DNA of 14,752 nt from Planctomycetaceae bacterium (GTDB lineage Bacteria > Planctomycetota > Planctomycetia > Pirellulales > UBA1268). The position numbers and the translations under genes were made by a program. The stretch spans positions 1 to 14,752 of the forward strand of contig JABHNP010000358.1 in NCBI GenBank assembly GCA_018694455.1, given 5' to 3'. The notes beneath the pieces were generated by a model. That model made no database searches. It was not told where the DNA came from and was given only the letters and a program-made list of their open reading frames with translations. Shown here piece by piece: positions 13,992-14,752 of this stretch (positions are counted from its first letter, which is position 1; each line of letters opens with the position of its first letter).

Positions 13992-14752
13992 ATGATGCAT
14001 ACACGAAAAACCACGACATCGCGGATAGGACTCTTCACTGGCCTCGTCTGTCTGTCTCAAACAAGTCAATTATTCGCGTCGGAAAATGTTACATCGACTC
14101 TCAATGGAGCAGACACCGCATGGATGATTGTAGCCACTGCACTTGTTCTTTTCATGACACTTCCTGGACTCGCACTATTCTATGGTGGGCTTGTCCGATC
14201 CAAAAATGTTCTTTCAGTACTTGTGCAGTGTTTTGCGCTTGCTGGAGTGATGACACTACTCTGGGTTGTCTATGGCTATAGCCTCGCGTTTACGAACGGT
14301 GGCGCACTACAGAAATACATTGGTGGCTTTGACAAAATCTTGCTCAAAGGCATTACGGTGGATAGCGTAAGTGGTACGATTCCAGAATCACTCTTTGCAG
14401 CGTTCCAAATGACATTTGCCATTATTACACCAGCTCTAATCGTAGGAGCATTTGCGGAGCGAATGAAATTCTCTGGAATGATGCTTTTTAGCATTCTCTG
14501 GTTTACGTTCTCGTACCTACCAATTTGTCATATGGCGTGGGCTGGCGAGGGTGCGTTATTTGCTGATTGGGGTGTCCTTGACTTTGCTGGAGGCACAGTC
14601 GTTCACGTCAACGCGGGTATTGCCGGCCTTGTAACATGCCTTCTTCTTGGACCTCGTAAGGGCTTTCCACGAGAGCCCATGCGTCCTCACAATCTGCCCT
14701 TCACTGTCATGGGTGCCGGCATGCTGTGGGTAGGATGGTTCGGATTTAATGC
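13992..14752 (+). CDS. amt: Ammonium transporter, Amt family (partial, 3' end outside window)
   Basis: The frame from ATG 13992 (or the adjacent ATG 13995) is open for 253 codons to the window edge, somewhat over half of a typical Amt. It encodes a membrane channel for ammonium uptake. A cleavable signal peptide is likely (residues 1-30, ending QLFAS), as in E. coli AmtB. Family motifs follow: GLALFYGGLVRSKNVLS (59-75); AFQMTFAIITPALIVGAFAERMKF, holding the pore gate phenylalanines F138 and F142; SYLPICHMAWAG (174-185); and DFAGGTVVHVNAGIAGL, holding D197 and pore His205 (AmtB D160 and H168, spacing preserved). A GlnK/PII gene often follows amt but would lie outside the window. It is separated from the mscK-like gene by a 390-bp gap and probably has its own promoter. 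Confidence 0.92.
   Translation, partial: MMHTRKTTTSRIGLFTGLVCLSQTSQLFASENVTSTLNGADTAWMIVATALVLFMTLPGLALFYGGLVRSKNVLSVLVQCFALAGVMTLLWVVYGYSLAFTNGGALQKYIGGFDKILLKGITVDSVSGTIPESLFAAFQMTFAIITPALIVGAFAERMKFSGMMLFSILWFTFSYLPICHMAWAGEGALFADWGVLDFAGGTVVHVNAGIAGLVTCLLLGPRKGFPREPMRPHNLPFTVMGAGMLWVGWFGFN

Noticed and set aside
1..14752. Mobile elements, CRISPR arrays, phage genes or structural RNAs
   Set aside because: No transposase or integrase motifs, no regularly spaced repeat array and no tRNA or rRNA sequence were found on either strand by eye.

Overview
The window reads as ordinary bacterial chromosome of balanced base composition. It holds ten genes: eight complete, plus one cut at each edge. 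There are no insertion sequences, phage genes, CRISPR arrays, tRNAs or rRNAs. The gene set (MscK-type channel, Amt, EgtD, UxaE-type epimerase, algal-sugar-like catabolism) and the weak Shine-Dalgarno sites before most genes would suit a marine Planctomycetota or related PVC-group bacterium. That taxonomic guess is inference only.

Region 1 (1-6424) is a sugar-catabolic module. An AraC-family regulator (minus strand, cut by the left edge) is divergent from six tightly packed plus-strand genes: a UxaE-type tagaturonate epimerase, a D-tagatose-3-epimerase-like TIM barrel, a FucU/RbsD mutarotase, an aldo/keto reductase very like plant L-galactose dehydrogenase, an amidohydrolase-type sugar lactonase and a zinc MDR dehydrogenase. 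They can be ordered into one route: L-galactose (mutarotation) -> L-galactonolactone -> L-galactonate -> D-tagaturonate -> D-fructuronate. The 96-bp gap between regulator and operon carries two 17-bp direct repeats exactly 21 bp apart, the geometry of an AraC-type operator. A second, contiguous 17-bp tandem repeat overlaps the first start codon of the operon.

Region 2 (6470-9973, minus strand) is a three-gene operon: egtD (histidine N-alpha-trimethyltransferase, the hercynine-forming step of ergothioneine synthesis), an ABC ATPase, and a permease fused to a substrate-binding domain. The transporter has the OpuC/EgtUV betaine-type architecture, so the locus probably couples synthesis and transport of hercynine or ergothioneine. 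No EgtB-like gene is in view.

Region 3 (10170-13601, plus strand) is a large MscK-like mechanosensitive channel, divergent from egtD across a short control region with an egtD promoter candidate and two inverted repeats. After a 390-bp gene-free gap with a promoter candidate comes an Amt ammonium transporter (from 13992), cut by the right edge.
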